46,426 nucleotides of DNA from Tolypothrix sp. FACHB-123 (GTDB taxonomy: Bacteria; Cyanobacteriota; Cyanobacteriia; Cyanobacteriales; Nostocaceae). Below are positions 16,960 through 26,805 of this stretch, one piece after another. The stretch's first letter is position 1. Every line of letters starts with the position of its first letter. Position numbers and translations under genes: made by a program. The DNA is taken from contig NZ_JACJRE010000058.1 of assembly GCF_014697075.1 (NCBI RefSeq), positions 1 through 46,426 of the forward strand. Reading direction: 5' to 3'. Under the pieces are notes generated by a model that worked only from the letters and a program-made list of their open reading frames with translations, did not search any database and was not told where the DNA came from.

Positions 16960-17673
16960 TTATTCAGCAGTAGCTAGTTCGGTGCTGCCACGGCTACGGC
17001 GTCTGGTTAAGCTGTTGTACAGCATGATACCAATGGCTTTGACTAAATTACCTTCTAATTCTTGGAACATCTTCATGTTCATGCCAAAAGCAGCATTGGC
17101 TTCATCCACAATGCGATCGGCTGTAGCTTCATCGATGGGTAATTCATCTAAAGCTTGACGATACTTAGCTTTGAATGCCTTCTCATCAGAAATGTCTGCA
17201 AATTCATAAAAGGCAGTACCACCATCAGTAAGATTCATTGCTGTTTGGGCAATACCTTTGAGGATTTGACCACCAGATAAATCGCCTAGGTAACGGGTGT
17301 AGGAATGGGCAATTAATAATTCTGGTTCTGTGGCAGAGATTTCCCGGATGCGTTGTACGTAAGCTTCCCCGGCTGGAGATAGCTGTACTTGTTCCCGCCA
17401 GTTAAAACCGTAGTAGTAGCTCAGGTCTTCCTCTAAGGTCTGCTTGCGGTTGAGTTCGGTAAAATTTATTTTGCTCACAATCGGATGGTTCTGGTGCTTT
17501 TCCATTTCCTCTTCCATAGCTGAGTAGATGAAATAGAAATTACCAACTAGCTTGCGGTATGAGCTTTTCTCCACCACTCCTTTTAAAAAGCACTTGACAA
17601 AACCAACATTTTCTGCCATCGTATGGGCTTTTTTAGTGCCTACACGCAATTTGCTTGCTAAATTGCTACTCAT
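16960..17673 (-). CDS. ho1: Biliverdin-forming heme oxygenase
   Basis: Ferredoxin-dependent heme oxygenase that opens heme to biliverdin IX-alpha, the first step to phycocyanobilin and phytochrome chromophores, releasing iron and CO. The 237-residue length is normal for the cyanobacterial enzyme. The proximal heme ligand is His17 (TKKAHTMAEN), and the distal helix motif is GDLSGGQILKGIAQ. The C-terminus is basic then Ser/Thr-rich (RRRSRGSTELATAE). It stands alone on the minus strand with a long 780-bp upstream gap, so it probably has its own promoter. The oxygen-independent-niche paralogue HO2 is less likely given the close overall match to HO1. Confidence 0.95.
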   Translation of the reverse strand: MSSNLASKLRVGTKKAHTMAENVGFVKCFLKGVVEKSSYRKLVGNFYFIYSAMEEEMEKHQNHPIVSKINFTELNRKQTLEEDLSYYYGFNWREQVQLSPAGEAYVQRIREISATEPELLIAHSYTRYLGDLSGGQILKGIAQTAMNLTDGGTAFYEFADISDEKAFKAKYRQALDELPIDEATADRIVDEANAAFGMNMKMFQELEGNLVKAIGIMLYNSLTRRRSRGSTELATAE

Positions 17674-18453
17674 GCTAAATTTCTCAACTTTAAAAGGTCA
17701 ATTACCAGAGTTTCGATTTACTAACGGCTAAATTAGGCCATTAAAACGTTACATTAGAACGATTTGATGAGAATTTATATTAAAAATTTTTAAGCTGGGA
17801 GGATTTGCAGTTTGTTACACAGCAAATTGTCAGAATCTCTAGTCTGGGAGGATGATTCACAGTTGGCAGTGGCTAATTTTCTGATTTGCCCCAATAACTG
17901 CTGATATTGCTGAAAATCAGCAGATGTGATCTTGACTACAGTTGATTGGTCTGCTATTGGGTTTTTGATGCATCATTCATTAGGGAAAATAGGGAAAAAT
18001 TCCACTAAAGGTTGCAGAGATTATTTATCAATTTCCGGCTCTCCAAGATATTAAGGAATCTTCACGATTAACCAGAAAAGTTAATAAGTATTTTCCCTAG
18101 TAAACAGTATTCTTATATTATGAGATATGCTCTAAAAATCACAAATATATTTAAGTAAGCGTGTTAATTTTAATGGGATAAAAAGCCAAGAATCGCGATC
18201 GCCAAAACAGGTATCAGTAAATATGCAGTGATGCTGTACTACTTATAATCATCCTAAAACGGATAAAGGCCAATTTTGCCAAAATTACTATCAAGCAATT
18301 GCTGTCATAATTAAGCATTAACACTGATAAAGGTGATACCAGTGCTATATCTATATCTAGTTACTTATGCAAATCAAGCGGTAATAAGTCAGAATTGTTG
18401 AACAAAGTATAAAGTGCTATTCTCCTGTGTGATTGTGTGGAGTGTTTTAACAT
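17674..18453. other. Long intergenic region, divergent promoters of ho1 and glmM
   Basis: 780 bp with no credible gene. The 10-mer ctgggaggat occurs twice about 48 bp apart (near 17794 and 17843), and a CACTG/CAGTG dyad lies near 18320-18345. One HIP1-like site lies near 18196. No tRNA, riboswitch or CRISPR was seen. A small RNA cannot be excluded. Confidence 0.5.
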
Positions 18454-19908
18454 ATGGTTTCATCAATAACTCGGATTCAAGGCGGACTGAATGGAGTTTC
18501 TGTTGTAGCAGACAATATCGCCAATAATTTTGCCCCTAATTTAATATCACTACCAAAAAATCCCTTGTTCGGTACAGATGGGATTCGCGGACGAGTAGGA
18601 GACTTACTTAATGCGCCTTTAGCATTGCAAATAGGTTATTGGGCGGGGATTGTTCTGCGAACTCACGCCGAGCGCTTAGGCCCGGTAATTCTCGGACAGG
18701 ATTCAAGAAACTCCAGCGATATGTTAGCAATGGCCTTGAGTGCTGGGTTAACAGCAGCCGGAATTGAGGTCTGGTATTTAGGTTTATGTCCTACACCCTG
18801 CGTTGCTTATCTCACAAGCATTACAGATGCTATCGGTGGCGTGATGATTTCTGCTAGTCATAACCCACCAGAAGACAATGGTATTAAAATCTTTGGTGCA
18901 GATGGTGGAAAATTACCACTAGCATTGCAAGCAGAAATTGAAGCTGGATTACGGGGTAATAAAACTGTTGGGATTGTAAATCATTGTGGAAGGCACTATT
19001 CACGCACAGAATTAATTGCAGATTATAGTGATGCCTTAAAACAACCTTTAAAAGGAGCAGTTAATCTTCAGGGAATGAAGATTATTTTAGATTTAGCATG
19101 GGGCGCAGCAGTAGGGTTAGCCCCAGCAGTCTTTAGGGAAATGGGGGCAGAGGTGATTTGCTTGCATAATGAAGCAAATGGCGATCGCATTAATGTTGAT
19201 TGTGGTTCTACCCATTTAGACATGCTGCAAGCTGCGGTACAAGAACATCAAGCCAACGTTGGTTTTGCCTTTGATGGCGATGCCGATCGCGTGTTAGCTG
19301 TAGATAGTACAGGGAGACAAGTTAACGGCGATTACATTCTCTACCTCTGGGGACGCCACCTCAAGCAACAGCAACAGCTACCAGATAATTTGATCGTTTC
19401 CACCGTTATGGCTAACTTAGGTTTTGAAAGGGCTTGGGAAAAGCTAGGCGGAAAATTAATTCGCACTGCTGTCGGCGATCAATATGTGCAAGCCGAAATG
19501 TTACGTACTGGCGGAATGCTAGGCGGCGAACAGTCTGGTCATATTCTGTGTTTGCATTATGGAATGACCGGAGATGGTTTGTTAACAGCCTTGCATATAG
19601 CAGCTTTGATTAAAGAAGCTGGTGTAGAACTCCATGACATGGTAGATCAAAGCTTTCAGACTTACCCCCAACTGTTAAAGAACGTGCGCGTAATAGATCG
19701 CGATCGCCGCATGGCTTGGAAAGATTGCGAACCTCTACAAAAAGCGATCGCCCAAGCCCAAACAGCAATGGGTGATGCTGGGAGAATTTTAGTGCGTGTT
19801 TCTGGCACAGAACCAGTTATCAGGGTTATGGTGGAAGCGGCCAATGCAGAATTGGCTCACCACTGGACAAACGAACTAGTTTCTCAAGTCCAGCAACACT
19901 TAGGATAA
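18454..19908 (+). CDS. glmM: Phosphoglucosamine mutase GlmM
   Basis: Converts glucosamine-6-phosphate to glucosamine-1-phosphate for UDP-GlcNAc, feeding peptidoglycan and polysaccharides. Motifs: [11 protein letters not shown], the phosphoserine loop [12 protein letters not shown] (Ser135), the metal site FDGDADR, GGEQSGH and the phosphate-binding [12 protein letters not shown]. At 484 residues it is about 35 longer than typical because of an N-terminal leader before NPLFGTDG. A later start is not obvious. No strong ribosome site precedes the ATG. It is followed after 58 bp by the polymerase of a polysaccharide cluster, which may be chance or a supply link. Confidence 0.95.
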   Translation: MVSSITRIQGGLNGVSVVADNIANNFAPNLISLPKNPLFGTDGIRGRVGDLLNAPLALQIGYWAGIVLRTHAERLGPVILGQDSRNSSDMLAMALSAGLTAAGIEVWYLGLCPTPCVAYLTSITDAIGGVMISASHNPPEDNGIKIFGADGGKLPLALQAEIEAGLRGNKTVGIVNHCGRHYSRTELIADYSDALKQPLKGAVNLQGMKIILDLAWGAAVGLAPAVFREMGAEVICLHNEANGDRINVDCGSTHLDMLQAAVQEHQANVGFAFDGDADRVLAVDSTGRQVNGDYILYLWGRHLKQQQQLPDNLIVSTVMANLGFERAWEKLGGKLIRTAVGDQYVQAEMLRTGGMLGGEQSGHILCLHYGMTGDGLLTALHIAALIKEAGVELHDMVDQSFQTYPQLLKNVRVIDRDRRMAWKDCEPLQKAIAQAQTAMGDAGRILVRVSGTEPVIRVMVEAANAELAHHWTNELVSQVQQHLG

Positions 19909-19966
19909 ACAGTGCTGTAGTGCTGAGTTATACATAATTCAGGCTCAGCACGCAGAACTGAAACAC

Positions 19967-21640
19967 ATGGCGAAACCCAAGAAAAAATCTTCAAAATCCT
20001 CAAAATCAAAAAAGCGTAGGCGTAGCTCGCCGCAAGCATCGCAGTCTGAAAAACCTACCCTTAGCCTCAAAGAACAGCTAGCCCAAAAGCGCAAAGCTAA
20101 CTTAGCCAGAAAAGAATTTATCAGTTTACTAACCGCCGCCGTCGGTGGCGGTCTTTTCGTGGGTATACTGCTGTTTGTTGCAGGTGGAATTAAACTCGCA
20201 GTTCCTGGTGTTTTAGGAATTATCATCCTGGCTTTATCTTACAAATATCCCCGCCAAGCCCTATTTGCTTTCATTATCTACATTCCTTTTGGCGGTACTA
20301 TTACTTACTATATCGGTAATAGTCCTATACTCCAATTAGCCAAAGACGCTTTTTATATTCCCGCCTTAATTGGACTTTGGCAGACTTGTAAAAAACAGGG
20401 ATTACCTTTCATTATTCCCCAAACTATTAAAACTCCATTGTTAATTTTATTGGGCTTTTGTTTACTAACACTCTTATTCATCAATGGTGGACAACAGTTC
20501 AACCCGCCGCCTGTAGGATTATTAGAAAAATCACCTAAGGAAATACCTTTAGGTATGGGTATTTTAGGACTCAAAGTATTTTTAGGCTATCTTCCCCTGA
20601 TTACCTGTGCTTATTATTTAATTCGTAATCAAAAAGATTTTTTATTTTTATCACGGCTACAAGTCATCCTCACACTAATTTGTTGTGCCCTCGGATTTGT
20701 TCAATACTTATTATTACTAACTGGTGTATGTCAAGGTACTAGAGGTTATGTCGGTGATGCCTTATTTAGAGCCACATTAGAAGCTAGATGTTATTTTGGC
20801 GGTTCACTATTATATAGTCCCGAAGAAGGAGTGATTCGGCTTCCAGGAACTTTTGTCGCCCCTTGGCAATGGGCATGGTTTTTAATTTCCAGCACCTTTT
20901 TTACCTTTGCTACTGGCTTCACCGATCCTTCAATAATTTGGCGTTTTATCAGTTTAGGTTCCTTAGCATCAGTTTTTATTAATGCTGTAATTTCTGGACA
21001 GAGAATTGCCTTAGCCTTAGTACCAACCTGCTTTATAATTTTGCTATTTTTGACTGGTCAAATTGCCAACCTCAAACGTTTTATCCCCATCGGTATCGGA
21101 TTGGCTGTAATTTTAGGAATTGCAATGGTAACCAACCCGGCTGTAGTGCAAGAAAGAACTGCAAGTTTTACTAGTCGCTGGGAAGCTTCACCGCCCCAAG
21201 ATTTTATCATTCAGCAATTTGAAGATAACTTGAAAAATGTCAAAAGTCCTTTAGGAAATGGTTTAGGAAGAGCCACTAATTCTGCTCGTTCGATGGGTGA
21301 AACTGAACTTATAGAAACCTACTATCCCAAATTAATTTATGAAGTAGGAATTTGTGGATTAATCGGATTCTTGCTTTTGGTTACTACTCTCACAAAAACT
21401 AGTTTTAAGGCTTATCGGTCGTTAAAAAACCGTAATTTCCGCAGTTATGGAGCAGCTTTATGGGTGTTTATATTATTTATTAGCTATAACACCTATTATT
21501 ATCCTTTGGATGTCGATCCAGTTGCTGCTTATTACTGGTTTTTTGCCGGAGTTCTCTTGAAATTGCCTCTCTTAGAGCAACAAGATAAAGAAGATTTAGC
21601 AGCACAGCCAACAGCTAAAAAAAAGCGCTCATTCATCTGA
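19967..21640 (+). CDS. hpsL: Wzy/O-antigen-ligase-like polysaccharide polymerase, HpsL type
   Basis: Polytopic membrane protein of 557 residues. A very basic N-terminus (MAKPKKKSSKSSKSKKRRR) is followed by a hydrophobic core with about 11-12 segments. A large periplasmic-type loop holds cysteines (near 260-275), and a C-terminal loop has GNGLGRATNSARSMGETELIE, resembling the conserved O-antigen ligase/polymerase region. Together with the four glycosyltransferases that follow, it looks like the hormogonium-polysaccharide protein HpsL. The symbol rests on memory of that family, not on a search. A dispersed repeat falls inside its 5' coding end (20014-20042), and a terminator follows (21716-21752). 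Confidence 0.68.
   Translation: MAKPKKKSSKSSKSKKRRRSSPQASQSEKPTLSLKEQLAQKRKANLARKEFISLLTAAVGGGLFVGILLFVAGGIKLAVPGVLGIIILALSYKYPRQALFAFIIYIPFGGTITYYIGNSPILQLAKDAFYIPALIGLWQTCKKQGLPFIIPQTIKTPLLILLGFCLLTLLFINGGQQFNPPPVGLLEKSPKEIPLGMGILGLKVFLGYLPLITCAYYLIRNQKDFLFLSRLQVILTLICCALGFVQYLLLLTGVCQGTRGYVGDALFRATLEARCYFGGSLLYSPEEGVIRLPGTFVAPWQWAWFLISSTFFTFATGFTDPSIIWRFISLGSLASVFINAVISGQRIALALVPTCFIILLFLTGQIANLKRFIPIGIGLAVILGIAMVTNPAVVQERTASFTSRWEASPPQDFIIQQFEDNLKNVKSPLGNGLGRATNSARSMGETELIETYYPKLIYEVGICGLIGFLLLVTTLTKTSFKAYRSLKNRNFRSYGAALWVFILFISYNTYYYPLDVDPVAAYYWFFAGVLLKLPLLEQQDKEDLAAQPTAKKKRSFI
20014..20042. repeat. Dispersed Nostoc-type repeat inside coding sequence
   Basis: A 29-bp GC-rich segment beginning gcgtaggcgtagctcgccg matches the style of GCGTAGGCGTAGCCCGCCG repeats scattered in Nostoc genomes. 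It lies in frame in the polymerase gene and encodes roughly KRRRSSPQASQ in the disordered basic leader. Confidence 0.55.
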
Positions 21641-21715
21641 GCAATTATTGTGTATATCGCTCAACAATAGAATAGTACCGTAAACTCCCGGAGGGCAGAT
21701 ATTTATTTGTAGATT

Positions 21716-21752
21716 AAGCTAGTTTCAAGATTAACTTGAGCCTAGCTTTTTT
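21716..21752 (+). terminator. Rho-independent terminator after the polymerase gene
   Basis: Two-part stem aagctag..tcaag / cttga..ctagctt with loop ATTAA, followed by a run of T. It should separate the polymerase transcript from the downstream glycosyltransferases at least in part. Confidence 0.8.
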
Positions 21753-21858
21753 AGTTTATATAAATTGAAAAAGTTCATAAATAAAATCTTATATTATGAA
21801 CTGCTTATTCCCCTAAAAATATTTATTCCTGTAGAAATTAATTATTGAAAATATCAAG

Positions 21859-23013
21859 ATGATCAAATTACTGATAGCAGGAGAAAAGCATCTTAGCATT
21901 CCTAATCTTCCCCGAAAATCTAGACATAGATTAATTAGACCCAAACCATTTCCTTCAGGAAGGTATCCTTTAGAAAGATTTTGGTATCCTTTGGGTAGTT
22001 TTAATTACTGGCAATATTTTCATGAAAATTATCAATTAGTTCATGCTTTTAATAGCATACAGTATACAAACAAACCCTGGTTTATAACTTTTGAAGACCA
22101 TAGATTTTTATATAGAAATCCTAAAAATAAAGCTGAAGCAATAATCTATAAATTCTTGAATGAACGTTTAACTCTACAAAACTGCCAAAAGCTCATAGCT
22201 ATATCAGACTATGCCAAGATGAGATTCTTTAACAGAATCCAAGATTGGTCTAGTTTTAATCAAATTAAAGATAAAGTAGTTGTCATTCCTCCAAACTTTT
22301 CTGTCAGAGTCGATCGCCCTAAAACATACAAGCCAAATGACAAAATTCAACTTGTATTTGTAGGAAATCATTTTGCACGTAAAGGTGGAATTGTTGCTTT
22401 AAGGCTAGCAAAAAAAGCAGAAATTTTAGGGTTACCTATTAATATACATATAATTTCTGGTTTAAAACATGGTGCAGGAGTACCTACCGATTATCCCGAT
22501 ATTTCTAAATATGCAGATGACTTAAAATTATTAGATTTAAGTAATGTCAGTTTATTTAAAAATATTGCTAACGAGCAAGTTTTACATCTGTTATCACAAA
22601 GTCATTTTCAAATTTTAGCTACATTACATGACACCTATGGATATAGCATAATCGAAGGGTTTTCCGTTGCTACCCCTGCGATTACTACTAATATTTGTGC
22701 TTTACCAGAATTTGTCCATCATGGTGAAAATGGCTATCACTTAGAATTACCAGTTAATGAAATACGCCATTGGGGTAATTGGATGCATGGAGAAAAAACT
22801 AAAACTGATGAATATTGGGAAATTGTGAATAGTACCTACGACTATTTAGCAGAAGAAGCACTAAAAAAAATATTACAGTTTCTTGATAAGTCTGATAAAC
22901 AAGAACATTATGAATATCTCAGTACAGGTGCGCTAACTCAGATGAAAAATTTTCATGATGCAGAAAAACACAATGAGTTATTTGACAATCTGTATGCAGC
23001 AGCAGCAAATTAA
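21859..23013 (+). CDS. Family 4-like glycosyltransferase
   Basis: GT-B type glycosyltransferase of 384 residues. The N-terminal half lacks a clear Rossmann glycine motif. The C-terminal half has IQLVFVGNHFARKGG, a donor-site helix start, and the retaining-enzyme EGFSVATPAITTNICALPEFV block, equivalent to the EX7E motif. The gene is more AT-rich than its neighbours and uses more Lys/Asn/Ile codons, a possible sign of transfer. It is inserted between the HpsL-like polymerase and the HpsN-like enzyme and has a terminator before it. The sugar donor is unknown. Confidence 0.82.
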   Translation: MIKLLIAGEKHLSIPNLPRKSRHRLIRPKPFPSGRYPLERFWYPLGSFNYWQYFHENYQLVHAFNSIQYTNKPWFITFEDHRFLYRNPKNKAEAIIYKFLNERLTLQNCQKLIAISDYAKMRFFNRIQDWSSFNQIKDKVVVIPPNFSVRVDRPKTYKPNDKIQLVFVGNHFARKGGIVALRLAKKAEILGLPINIHIISGLKHGAGVPTDYPDISKYADDLKLLDLSNVSLFKNIANEQVLHLLSQSHFQILATLHDTYGYSIIEGFSVATPAITTNICALPEFVHHGENGYHLELPVNEIRHWGNWMHGEKTKTDEYWEIVNSTYDYLAEEALKKILQFLDKSDKQEHYEYLSTGALTQMKNFHDAEKHNELFDNLYAAAAN

Positions 23014-23059
23014 ACTTGGAAAAATTATTTATATGGATTAAATTTTTACCTAAAAAACA

Positions 23060-24046
23060 ATGATTAATTTACCTTTAATTTCGGTAGTTATTCCCACCTA
23101 TTATCGCGAAGAAGCGTTAAGGGATAGTGTAGTAGATATTCTAAAACAGGATTATCCTAACTTTGAAGTTATAGTAGTAGACCAAACACCAAAACATCAA
23201 CCAGAAATTCAAACTTATCTGGAAGAAATGGCAACAATAGGTAAAATTAAATGGTTTCGCTTAAATTGGGCGAGTTTACCCGGTGCACGTAATTATGGTA
23301 TCCGTCGTTCACAGGGTGAAATAATTTTATTTATTGATGATGATGTTCAACTAAAGCCAGACTTTTTATCAGCCCATGTGAAAAACTATTTGCAAAAACC
23401 AGAAATAGGGGCTGTTGCGGGACGAGTATTTGACAGAATGAAATTAGGCGATTCTGGGGGAGAATTGGAAATTGAATATCTTCCTCCAGAAGCAATGGAA
23501 CCGGGAATTGCTTGGTATCACATAGATTTAGTTCACACTATTAAACCCCAGCAAGTGTTAACAGCAAGGGGTTGTAATATGTCTTTTCGCCGGGAAATTT
23601 TTACTAAATACGGGCTGAGATTTGATGAAAGGTTTCGTGGGAGTGCTGTACGCGAAGAATCTGATTTCTGTTTGCGAGTGCGGCAGACAGGATATAAGAT
23701 TTGGTACGATCCAGAAGCTGATTTAGTACATTTGGGCGAAGAGACTGGAGGTTGTCATGATATTAGTATGCGATCGCTCGAATATCAACTCACCTTTTAC
23801 CACAATCATTTTTTACTCGGTCTGAAAAACCTGACAGTTAGCCAAGCTTTACGCCTTTACACCCGGTTATTTGATTGTCATGTACTGGGACGACCTCCTT
23901 GTCACAAAAGCGGTTCTCTCATCAAAATCTTGACTCGTGGCTGTTTCTATATTTTGGGTTTTCTCAAAGCTGTATGGACTATCATTCAATCAATTTGGAA
24001 TGATGGACAAATCTATAGTCGTCTTGACCAACAGAGTTTTAATTAA
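23060..24046 (+). CDS. hpsN: Family 2 glycosyltransferase, HpsN type
   Basis: GT-A enzyme of 328 residues. It begins LISVVIPTYYREEALRDSV, with FIDDDVQLKPDF as the DXD-type metal motif, ARGCNMSFRREIF as the acceptor-side loop and EESDFCLRVRQTGY as the ED-type catalytic motif. One possible C-terminal hydrophobic segment lies near residues 290-315. By position next to the polymerase and two family 4 enzymes it resembles HpsN of the hormogonium polysaccharide genes. That name is from memory and moderate in certainty, while the family assignment is firm. It is likely co-transcribed with the genes on either side (gaps 46 and 75 bp). Confidence 0.62.
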   Translation: MINLPLISVVIPTYYREEALRDSVVDILKQDYPNFEVIVVDQTPKHQPEIQTYLEEMATIGKIKWFRLNWASLPGARNYGIRRSQGEIILFIDDDVQLKPDFLSAHVKNYLQKPEIGAVAGRVFDRMKLGDSGGELEIEYLPPEAMEPGIAWYHIDLVHTIKPQQVLTARGCNMSFRREIFTKYGLRFDERFRGSAVREESDFCLRVRQTGYKIWYDPEADLVHLGEETGGCHDISMRSLEYQLTFYHNHFLLGLKNLTVSQALRLYTRLFDCHVLGRPPCHKSGSLIKILTRGCFYILGFLKAVWTIIQSIWNDGQIYSRLDQQSFN

Positions 24047-24121
24047 TTTTTAAATATATAAACCCTGTTTTTTAGGGTGGGAATTACCCGCCTGATAAAT
24101 TTTCCGATATTTATATTAAAT

Positions 24122-25300
24122 ATGAAAATTTTAGTTGCTAGTCATACTTATATTGTAGACTTAAATTGCCAAAAATTACGCGCTTTATCTCAACTAGAAT
24201 CGGGAACTGAGGTTACGGTTGTTGTTCCTAAAAGATGGCGACCTGGTGGCGTACAAAATAAAATTATTACCACAGAATATCGTGATGAAGGTGCATTTAA
24301 AATTGTGCCTATTTCTAATTTTAGTCAAAATCAGCAAGGATTGCTCACATTTGGTGGTGATTTAGTAGCTTTACTACAGCAATTTCGTCCTCATATCATC
24401 CAAGTGGAACAAGGTTCTAGGGGACTGGCTTATACTCAGATGATTGCACTAAATCTACTTTTGGGTTTAAATGCTAAAAATATATTTTTTACTTGGTGGA
24501 ATTTACCTTATACTCTCAAATTACCAGTTGCTTTATTAGAAAAATATAACCTGAGCCATAGCCACGGGATTATTTGTGGTAATCAAGATGGGGCAGAAAT
24601 ATATAAACAAAAAGGCTATAAAAGACCTATCAAAGTTATGCCACAGTTGGGTGTGGATGAGCAATTATTTATTCCTCAACCACAACCAGAGTTAGGTGCA
24701 AAATTAGGTATTTTACCTCATGATTTTGTGGTTGGTTTTGTGGGTAGATTTGTGCCAGAAAAGGGTTTATTAACGCTTTTACAAGCATTGATTAGTATCA
24801 AAGATAAATCTTGGAAGCTACTACTACTTGGGCGCGGAGAGTTACATACAGAATTACTGAAGATAGCCGCAGAAAATCACATTCAGGAACGAGTAATTAT
24901 TATTGAAAGCGTTCCTCATAATGCAGTACCTCAATATATTAATTTGATGAGTACTTTAGTATTGCCATCAGAAACGACATATAAATTTAAAACTTTAACC
25001 GCCATTGGTTGGAAGGAACAATTTGGTCATGTATTAATTGAGGCGATGGCTTGTAAAGTTCCGGTGATTGGTTCTAACTCTGGTGAGATTCCTCATGTGA
25101 TTGGTGATGCTGGTTTGGTATTCCCGGAAGGAGATTTTCAGGCTTTAGGGAGTTGTTTAACGCAATTAATTGATAACTCTGAATTTGCTATGAGGTTGGG
25201 GTATATGGGGTATCAAAAGGTGATGGATAAATATACGAATCAGGCTTTGGCGCGACAGCAGTTAGATTTTTATCAAGAAGTTGTTAATAGTAAGTTTTAA
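24122..25300 (+). CDS. hpsO: Family 4 glycosyltransferase, HpsO type
   Basis: GT-B retaining glycosyltransferase of 392 residues. It starts MKILVASHTYIVDLN. A GTG at 24077 opens the frame 15 codons earlier, but the ATG fits the fold better. The C-terminal domain shows VVGFVGRFVPEKGLLTLLQAL, LLLGRGE, and the EX7E region FGHVLIEAMACKVPVIGSNSGEIPHVIG. It sits third in the run of polysaccharide enzymes, and the HpsO label is from memory of a conserved hormogonium gene set. It is followed by a pair of direct repeats (25307-25350). Confidence 0.62.
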   Translation: MKILVASHTYIVDLNCQKLRALSQLESGTEVTVVVPKRWRPGGVQNKIITTEYRDEGAFKIVPISNFSQNQQGLLTFGGDLVALLQQFRPHIIQVEQGSRGLAYTQMIALNLLLGLNAKNIFFTWWNLPYTLKLPVALLEKYNLSHSHGIICGNQDGAEIYKQKGYKRPIKVMPQLGVDEQLFIPQPQPELGAKLGILPHDFVVGFVGRFVPEKGLLTLLQALISIKDKSWKLLLLGRGELHTELLKIAAENHIQERVIIIESVPHNAVPQYINLMSTLVLPSETTYKFKTLTAIGWKEQFGHVLIEAMACKVPVIGSNSGEIPHVIGDAGLVFPEGDFQALGSCLTQLIDNSEFAMRLGYMGYQKVMDKYTNQALARQQLDFYQEVVNSKF

Positions 25301-25306
25301 TTTTAA

Positions 25307-25350
25307 ACGCAAAGGGGCGCGGAGGTTTACGCAAAGGGGCGCAGAGAAGA
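25307..25350. repeat. Two copies of a 22-bp ACGCAAAGGGGCGC repeat
   Basis: acgcaaaggggcgcggag and acgcaaaggggcgcagag are spaced 22 bp apart in the gap before the next glycosyltransferase. This is a style of intergenic repeat common in Nostoc. Confidence 0.7.
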
Positions 25351-25400
25351 TATTTTGTGAGGTATATTGAGAATTTTTATTTGGAGGGATGGATGAATTT

Positions 25401-26627
25401 ATGAAAATATTACAGGTTATTCCTTCCGTTTCTCTTGTTTATGGGGGGCCTAGTCAAATGGTGTTAGGATTGGCTCCGGCTTTGGTAAGGGAAGGTGTAG
25501 AGGTTACGTTAATTACTACTGATAGTAATGGTGATATTGGACAAAAACCCCTGGATGTTCCGTTAAATTATCCTGTTAAACAAGATGGGTATGAAATAAT
25601 TTATTTTCGTTGTGCGCCGTTTCGTCGTTATAAATTTTCTCTAGATTTACTTGCTTGGTTAAAATGTCATGCTGGTGAGTTTGATTTGGCGCATATTCAT
25701 GCTTTATTTTCGCCTGTGAGTAGTATGGCGGCTACTATTTGTCGTCAGCAAAGGTTACCTTATATTTTGCGACCTTTGGGAACTCTCGATCCGGCTGATT
25801 TACGGAAGAAGAAATTATTAAAACAGTTATATACAGCTATTATTGAAAAGCAAAATATAGCTGGTGCGGATGCAATTCATTTTACTAGCGATCGCGAAGC
25901 TAAAACATCAGCAAAATTTGGGATAAATACGCAAGATTTAGTAATTCCTTTGGGTGTGATTCCGCCTAAATGCATCAACGAACAACAAAAGAGTTTAGTA
26001 CGCCATCAATTAGGGATTCCGAGTGATGTACCTGTAATATTATTTATGTCGCGGATTGACCCGAAAAAAGGGTTGAATTTGTTAATTCCCGCCTTAGAAA
26101 AGCTATTAGCGATTGGTTGTAATTTTCATTTTGTCTTGGCTGGAACAAATCCCCAAGAGCCAGCTTATGAACAAAGTATTATTACAAAAATTCACAATTC
26201 ACCACTGCGATCGCACTCTACAATTACAGGCTTTGTCACTGGCGAGCTAAAAGCTAGTTTACTGCAAGCGGCTGATGTGTTCGTCTTGCCTTCCTACTAT
26301 GAAAATTTTGGTATTGCTGTGGCTGAAGCGATGGTAGCAGGAATCCCTGTGGTAATTTCCGACCAAGTGCATATTTGTCACCAGATACAAGAAAGTCAGT
26401 CAGGCTGGGTAGGTGGACTAGATGTCGAAGTACTGGTAAATTTATTGCAAACTGCTTTAGAAAATCCCCAAGAACGCCAACGTCGGGGAGTAAACGCCCA
26501 ACAATATGCACTACAAAATTATAGTTGGGATGCGATCGCTCGCCAAACTATCGCCGCATACCAGGAAATCTTAGAAAGACAAGGAAGACAAGGAAGAAAT
26601 CAATCTTTCAACTTACCCCCAATCTAA
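25401..26627 (+). CDS. hpsP: Family 4 glycosyltransferase, HpsP type
   Basis: GT-B glycosyltransferase of 408 residues. The N-terminal Gly-rich loop SVSLVYGGPSQMVLGLA is the usual donor or acceptor cleft start. Later come ILFMSRIDPKKGLNLLIPAL, FHFVLAGTN, and ENFGIAVAEAMVAGIPVVIS (EX7E). An ATG at 25389 directly abuts the GGAGGG ribosome site, so the ATG at 25401 is preferred. It is the last gene of the polysaccharide run. The HpsP label is tentative, while the enzyme class is secure. Heptanucleotide repeats follow its stop. Confidence 0.62.
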   Translation: MKILQVIPSVSLVYGGPSQMVLGLAPALVREGVEVTLITTDSNGDIGQKPLDVPLNYPVKQDGYEIIYFRCAPFRRYKFSLDLLAWLKCHAGEFDLAHIHALFSPVSSMAATICRQQRLPYILRPLGTLDPADLRKKKLLKQLYTAIIEKQNIAGADAIHFTSDREAKTSAKFGINTQDLVIPLGVIPPKCINEQQKSLVRHQLGIPSDVPVILFMSRIDPKKGLNLLIPALEKLLAIGCNFHFVLAGTNPQEPAYEQSIITKIHNSPLRSHSTITGFVTGELKASLLQAADVFVLPSYYENFGIAVAEAMVAGIPVVISDQVHICHQIQESQSGWVGGLDVEVLVNLLQTALENPQERQRRGVNAQQYALQNYSWDAIARQTIAAYQEILERQGRQGRNQSFNLPPI

Positions 26628-26640
26628 AAATCTCTCTCCC

Positions 26641-26668
26641 TAGCCCCTAGCCCTTAGCCCTTAGCCCC
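26641..26668. repeat. Heptanucleotide tandem repeat, four TAGCCCC-like units
   Basis: Units tagcccc, tagccct, tagccct, tagcccc follow the glycosyltransferase gene. They are the reverse complement of the unit at 2061-2088. Confidence 0.8.
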
Positions 26669-26805
26669 TTCATTGAGCTTTTTTAAGGGAAATTACGTAA
26701 CATCAAATTTTCTTGCGCGTCTCTTAACCCGATGGGAAAACCGGGGTTTTATGTCACGTTTGCGTAGTAGAATACTTAATGCCTTCTAATTACAAGGAAG
26801 CTCTC

